Shown here piece by piece: positions 58,697-64,000 of a DNA stretch of 64,000 nt. Each line of letters begins with the position of its first letter. The stretch's first letter is position 1. The stretch is from Selaginella moellendorffii (Eukaryota; Streptophyta; Lycopodiopsida; Selaginellales; Selaginellaceae). The stretch lies in contig NW_003314276.1 of assembly GCF_000143415.4 (NCBI RefSeq), positions 2,231,072 to 2,295,071 on the forward strand, in the 5' to 3' direction. Position numbers and translations under genes: made by a program. The notes beneath the pieces are model-generated. The model worked only from the letters and a program-made list of their open reading frames with translations. It searched no databases and was not told where the DNA came from.

Positions 58697-61323
58697 GGGA
58701 CTTTTTAAGACTTCACCACTTCTACCTTCTTCACCACCTATTATATACCCAAGAAAGTTCATATGTAATTGACTAAAAACATATTTACTCTCCTTAGCAT
58801 ATAGTTTATGTTCTTACAACTTTTGAAATAGTACTTCCAAGTGTTTCAAATGATCCTTCAATGTATCACTAAAGACTAAAACATTATCAATATATAAAAT
58901 ATTAAATATATCCAGATAATCTCTAAATATTCTTTCCATCATTATACTAAATATGAATTATATAGCCCGAATGGCATAATGAGGAACTTGTCAGATTTGT
59001 AACAAGTCTTAAAAGTTGTTTTTTCCACGTCTTTATTTACCACCCATTTCTAATGATATTCGAACCATTAATTCATATAAAATACTTAGCCTTTAAGAGT
59101 TGGTCAAACAAGTCATCAATATGAGGCAAAGGATAACTATTTTTGACCATAATTTTATTGAGAGCCTGATAATTAATACATATCACCATCCTTTTTCATA
59201 ACAAAAAGGACAAACACTCTATAAAGTGACTTACTTGGTTACATATGACATTTATTAAAGAGCTCTATGAATTACTTTTTGAGTTCAACCACCTCCTATA
59301 TGTTCAAATGATATAAAGCTATTGTAGGTGGTTTAGAATCTGAAACAATCTTAATCCAATGATTAACCTTATAGCTACAAGGTAGCCCTGGTGGTAAATC
59401 TTTCGAAAAAATATTTTTATTCCTCGCTAACAACTCCAAACTTACCCTTAGTACAAGATCAACCTATCACCAATTCAAACCTAATCACCATCACTCTTAA
59501 CTTCTATCACTTGAACCTAAAAGGTTTGACATCCCTTCTTAGTTGTTTTTGAACTGCTCTCGCAGTTAGGAATTTAGCATTCCAATCCCTTAAGAAGCAC
59601 TTTTGCAACTAAAAGAATACATCAGAATATCCTTTTGACCTTAATATGATATGACTTTTTCCAACACCACATATCCTCTAAATATACTTGTTGAAAAAAT
59701 CTATACCAAAGACTATTTAAAAGTTTAGTATCTTCAACACTACTAAATCTAATCTTTCTTTCCATTTGGATATCTTTATTGGAATATCATTAATAAATTT
59801 TTTAGTTACTTACCCACTTTCTACAAATAGAAAGTGTATGAGTGATATTCTTTTAGCTTTCAATCTTAACAACTTAACTAAATCTTTAGATATCACATTA
59901 TATATAGCTCTTGTGTCAATTATCAGTTAGATTCAGTATCTGCGGACAAAGGCTATAATATACATCAATGGATCAGTATTTGTATTAATTATGAAAAAAG
60001 CTCGAGAAGAATAACTCATCTCCTTTTCCTCATAATCCACATTGACTAATTTGTCAACCCCTTTAGCTTCATTATTAATGTTTTCCCTCATGACATTGAT
60101 ATGAAACCTTATCTTATGCTTGTTGGATATGCCAAAGGCATATATCTTACCTCTTCACAATGAAAACAATGACCCATATTATTTGTTTTGCTAAAAGGAG
60201 GAATAAAGGGCTTAAGAGTAAAAGAAGCTATTAATGGTCACTAACCATCACCTTTATTAATTGTTGTTTTTGAACCTCTAAAGTAAAATTTCCCTTCCAC
60301 CCTCTATTTTTTGTCACCTTATTTATTCCTAAAGTTTTTATTCTTATTTGAGGTACTAGCATATGGTTGTTGATTTTGTTCCATGAGTGAGTGACTAAAG
60401 GCAACTTGTTATACTGCTTCCTTACACTCTAGATGCATCTTTGGCTTAAACTTCAAAATCTTATTACAAGAAAGTGAATTTAAACCTTTTAGAAAATCAC
60501 TCATATTTGCAATTATAATGTGTTTATGAGCAAACTTATTAACAAAGTGCATAAGTTCCCCACACTACTTTAACTATCTTAACTTTGCCCAAAGTTTCAG
60601 ACTAAGATCATTTAGTAAGTATTCCTGATAGATATAAGACCACATCTTAGTCCAACTTCTAATTTGCCCTTTTTTAATGCACACCTATCACCACAAAGTT
60701 TTGGCATGATTGGTGAGAAAAAAATTGCACACATCTAACCTTTGTATGACCATCCATATCTAGTGCTATGAACTAGCGTTTCATATTATAGACCCAATCT
60801 TCCAAAACTTAAAAGTTTCACATGCCTGTAAAATTGGGTGGTTTTAGGGGCTTGAATTTTGAAAGGGGTAGTTGTAGAACTTCATCATCCTTAAAACTTG
60901 AAAAGGAGTTTAGTTTTTTAGGTTTAGCTAATTTAGCTGTCTTAACTTCTTTCTTCCTTTTGTTTTCCTTTTTCAATTTATAAATGCAAATTTTCCATCT
61001 TAATATCTTGTGTCGTATGCTATAATACTGCAATCTTGGACTTTTCCTCTTTTGACTTAACCTTAACCTCTTCTCTAGCATCTCTAATAGGAGTTTCCTC
61101 CTCTTGATTTCCTTGTCTAGAGGTCTTAACATCGTTTTTTGCCATCTCACTAACTACATGCATGCCTTTATCAATAATTGAACATGCATACAATATTCTT
61201 AATGAATGGTGCAATCTAACTATTTTTATATAGGTTGCTTTAGATTTACTAGAAAAGTCTCTATGTATGCAACTAAAGTTAAAAAATTTAATAAAAGTTG
61301 AATAGGAATCATTGATACAATTT

Positions 61324-61334
61324 CTTTGATACCA
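61324..61334 (-). other. Primer binding site of family A element
   Basis: On the minus strand TGGTATCAAAG follows the LTR end GTGTTACA after two bases (TT). This matches the initiator tRNA-Met 3' end used by many plant LTR elements. Confidence 0.75.
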
Positions 61335-61336
61335 AA

Positions 61337-61969
61337 TGTAACACACTTGAATCTAAAGCCAAACTCCTAGCTTGTTGCATTGTGAAATAATGTCTCGTAC
61401 ACACTTAATATCCTCTATAAGCACCAGCTCCCCTCCTACATGCAAAACAGTATCAGATAAAGTTTAATACAATTTTAGCATACCAATGGCTTAATGTGAG
61501 GAGGAAGGTACCCTACTAACTAGAGTAACATAGAGCTTAAGCTTAGATCTAAGTTAGATATAAAACAAAGAGCAACACAACTCAGCAAAAGCCAAACTAA
61601 TGTCTTAAGTGGTCAACCATACTTCCAACCATTATTTTTATTATATACTATACATTTGGAAAACCCTTACCCCCCTTCTTTCCTTGGTATTAATGGACTA
61701 GACTCAATAAGTGAAGGTTTTTGCCAAGCTAGTACAAGACAAAGCAAAATAGAATTGACAAGTTGAACCAAGTATGTTTAGTTAAATAAATACTTATGAA
61801 TTCCTTCCTTATACTGCTTGGCCAAGTAAAGATGCTAAATCTAATTTACTAACAGTTAGACAAGAGGGTGACAAAGAGAAGCAACACTATTATTATGGCA
61901 ATAAAGAAAGAGTGTCTATAAGGATTGGATGACAAATATCTTTTAATACATGAAGTCCTATTTATGATA
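61337..61969 (-). repeat. Family A 5' LTR, 633 bp
   Basis: On the minus strand it starts TATCATAAATAGGACTTC at 61969 and ends AAGTGTGTTACA at 61337. An internal deletion starts within AATACCA and resumes next to the G-tract (plus-strand C-run near 61668). It carries the empty target site of the TRIM found at 24865. Confidence 0.75.
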
Positions 61970-64000
61970 GACTTGAAAGTGTTAAATACTCCTAATCCCT
62001 CTTGTATTTCAGCCAATTCTTCAGCCAATACACAAAAAACCTAATCAAGTTTACAGGAAAAGCTAAAGATGAAGATTATATCACAATTAAGGATGATATT
62101 GAAATGCTTGAAAAAAGTGATGCTTTATTTGTGGAGCTTCAAAACATCACTTGTCTGGATAGTGGTTAGAATATACTACCTTTGGAGAACTTTGACATTA
62201 TATGGATGGTTCCACCAAAGGGATTTTGAAGAATGTATAAAATATTCTACATATATTGGATAGATCTAATATAAAAGTTGCATTGTATAACATTTTATTG
62301 CTTCAAAACTCATAATTATATATTACCCAAGTTCATCAATAACTCATGCAACTATTCCAGATTAAAATATGATTTTGGCATGAAACTCTCCTACCATTGT
62401 TGATCTTGGAAATGAAGTTCATTATTGGAATAATTTGTTTATTTAGATATAAATAATCTCTTCAAGCTAAAACTCTAGTAAATCTATTACAAAATGGTGT
62501 AACTTGGATTTTTATTCTTTATTCAATTTTGTAAAGTGAGGAAAAAGTGGATTATATATATAAGGTTTGTAAATTATCAAAGGCATACCTTAAAAAATCT
62601 CTACAAACCACTATTGTTTAGAGAACAATAATACATTTCCATCCTCATGAAGTGTTGGAAACCTTCTTGCAAGACATCCCCAACTAATTGCAGCTCTAAG
62701 AGAAGCCTATAGTAGACCACAATTGCTTTACACTTCATTACCATAATTGTTACTAAGATCCTCTAGAATTGTTTCCATAACCTAGTGAATATGAGTGATT
62801 ATTGGGTTCTCCAATATCTCTTTCACCACCTCCTTCCTTTTATTTACAATTTAGAGACCCACATTAGTTTGTAACATATTCACTTTATCCCAAATTTGAG
62901 AAACACATGACTTCAAGTCTCTTTAAAAAAGGCTATCTCATGATAGCTTTTTATCACCTAGATCTAAGATTTCCTCTACAACCATGGCTATTGTAGCTAT
63001 GTTACATAAACAAGAAACTTGTGACTGTGCTTTAAAACACTAGAACAACAACTAGCCAATTAATATATTCTATAAAAATGGATAATTAGAACAACTCAAA
63101 ATATTCAACTGGTAATTCATGTCTTTCTCCTATCAGCTTATTGTTAAGTAATTTGATATAGGAGTTTTTCTAGATGCCAATATAAAGCACCCTCAACAAA
63201 CATATAGACTTGATTTGTGTGGAAAATAAAACATTTGAATACATAGCAAATAAAATTGGATGTTACTTACATTTCTTGCTATTTTTCATAATATCTTGCA
63301 TAATGCATTCTTTTGTAGATCTCTAGCATCAATGATCTCATTTCCCACACCATTTACCCCACTAATATCACATTCATACTTCACTTGGAACCAGGGAATA
63401 TGATAATCTAGTTTAAAAAGAGGCTCTACGTATAAGAATTCATTATTTACAACTATTTATAAGACAAAAGACTTTTAATTGAGGCTAGAAGTATACAAAG
63501 CATGTACCATCACCAACTTTAGCTTTAGTTTCTAAGTATAGATGAAATATTATATGCTCTACCAAGAAACATGAGAATTGATTATATTTTGTTTTTATAA
63601 CTTTGAAAAACCTTTGAAGTTTGTTTTTGGTGTCTTATTGTCTTTCTAGGTACTAGTGTTTTATAATCTTTAGAAAATGCATTGCCACTCTTGCTAATAT
63701 TGCATTTTATTTCTGTTTAGGATCTGATGTAGAAAGGAGTTCCCTACTACTATCTTCACCATATCCTATTCCTCTACATTTCCCATCTTAGAACGACTAA
63801 GGATTTTTATCTTCAACTATGTTACCATGACTATCATGTTGTCATCTATAACCTTGAGTTCAAAATTTAAAATTCAAAATTTTTAATAATATTCTTTAAT
63901 AGACACATATAAAAGAGTTTTTATCTAAGGTTTTTGAAATTTAAATAAAGAATTTTATACTTAATATAAGGGAAAAAAAAAGTTTAAATCACACACATTC
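61970..64000. other. AT-rich region without recognised features
   Basis: About 2 kb, many stops in all frames. The longest frame (62069-62263, +) is Leu/Ile/Lys-rich and unlike any family I know. I see nothing supportable here. Confidence 0.5.

Larger units (their letters stand above)
54845..61323 (-). pseudogene. Family A element internal region, long but decayed
   Basis: On the minus strand, from high to low coordinate: gag (60270-61150, with the KFKPLKPPNFTGM segment at 60818), a decayed zinc knuckle near 60140-60170, a protease remnant near 59850-59960, RT from about 59200 down to 58700 and resuming at 57880 (57672-57872), RNase H near 57500, integrase (about 56750 to 55998, with NAQVEDYLWYY), and a chromodomain remnant near 55500-55600. 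It is interrupted by a solo TRIM LTR with a complete TRIM inside (57911-58696) and by a 398-bp unidentified insertion (56776-57173). Stops are frequent in every domain. This is the only copy in the window with both LTRs. Confidence 0.85.

Noticed and set aside
62069-62263. 64-codon ORF in the terminal AT-rich region
   Set aside because: No motif, no start context, no homologue in the window.

Overview
This window looks like nuclear DNA of a seedless vascular plant, most likely a lycophyte of the Selaginella moellendorffii type (inferred from gene style, not from a database hit). The reasons are four PPR genes close together, two of them DYW-class, with almost no introns; very short introns elsewhere (43 to about 100 nt); plant housekeeping genes (an ABCG3-like half transporter, a HOTHEAD-like GMC oxidoreductase, an organellar-type prolyl-tRNA synthetase, a MOCOS-like PLP-fold protein); and heavily decayed Ty3/gypsy elements between the gene islands.

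Layout. 1-6593: fragments of two Ty3/gypsy families. Family A is a chromodomain element with an LTR of about 630-820 bp starting TGTCAC or TGTTG. Family B has an LTR starting TGTGAGG. 6746-9681 (-): ABCG3-like transporter, 11 exons, frame checked through every junction. 11206-13006: remnant of a P-loop NTPase-like gene. 13276-15690 (-): PPR-DYW gene. 16000-20600: LINE, family A gag and LTR, and family B gag and LTR fragments. 20600-30055 (+): one family A and one family B element, carrying two unrelated miniature LTR elements (TRIMs, about 600 bp each) and an expanded tandem repeat. 30500-31000: LINE fragment. 32800-36580: AT-rich block holding a secreted bulb-lectin-like ORF with one frameshift. 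36737-37800: rearranged pseudogene copy of the 13-15 kb PPR gene. 37814-40546 (-): MOCOS-like gene interrupted by a 235-N gap. 41678-54294: compact gene island with PPR-E (+), GMC oxidoreductase (-), a 1.7 kb AT-rich spacer, PPR-DYW (+), PPR (+) and prolyl-tRNA synthetase (+), the last two only 59 bp apart between stop and start. 54515-61969 (-): long decayed family A element with a solo TRIM LTR that itself contains a complete TRIM. 61970-64000: AT-rich, nothing recognised.

How the genes relate. The PPR proteins and the prolyl-tRNA synthetase all point to organellar RNA processing and translation. Both PPR genes at 46.8-52 kb start with a tiny exon whose splicing, in phase 1 through a Gly codon, supplies the ATG and a basic targeting-type leader. 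Three of the four PPR genes carry a telo-box (TTAGGGTT) within about 40 bp of the start codon. The most unusual material is in the repeats (nested TRIMs with readable target-site duplications and an empty-site control; a G-tract in the family A LTR at which three of four copies are broken) and in the AT-rich lectin island.
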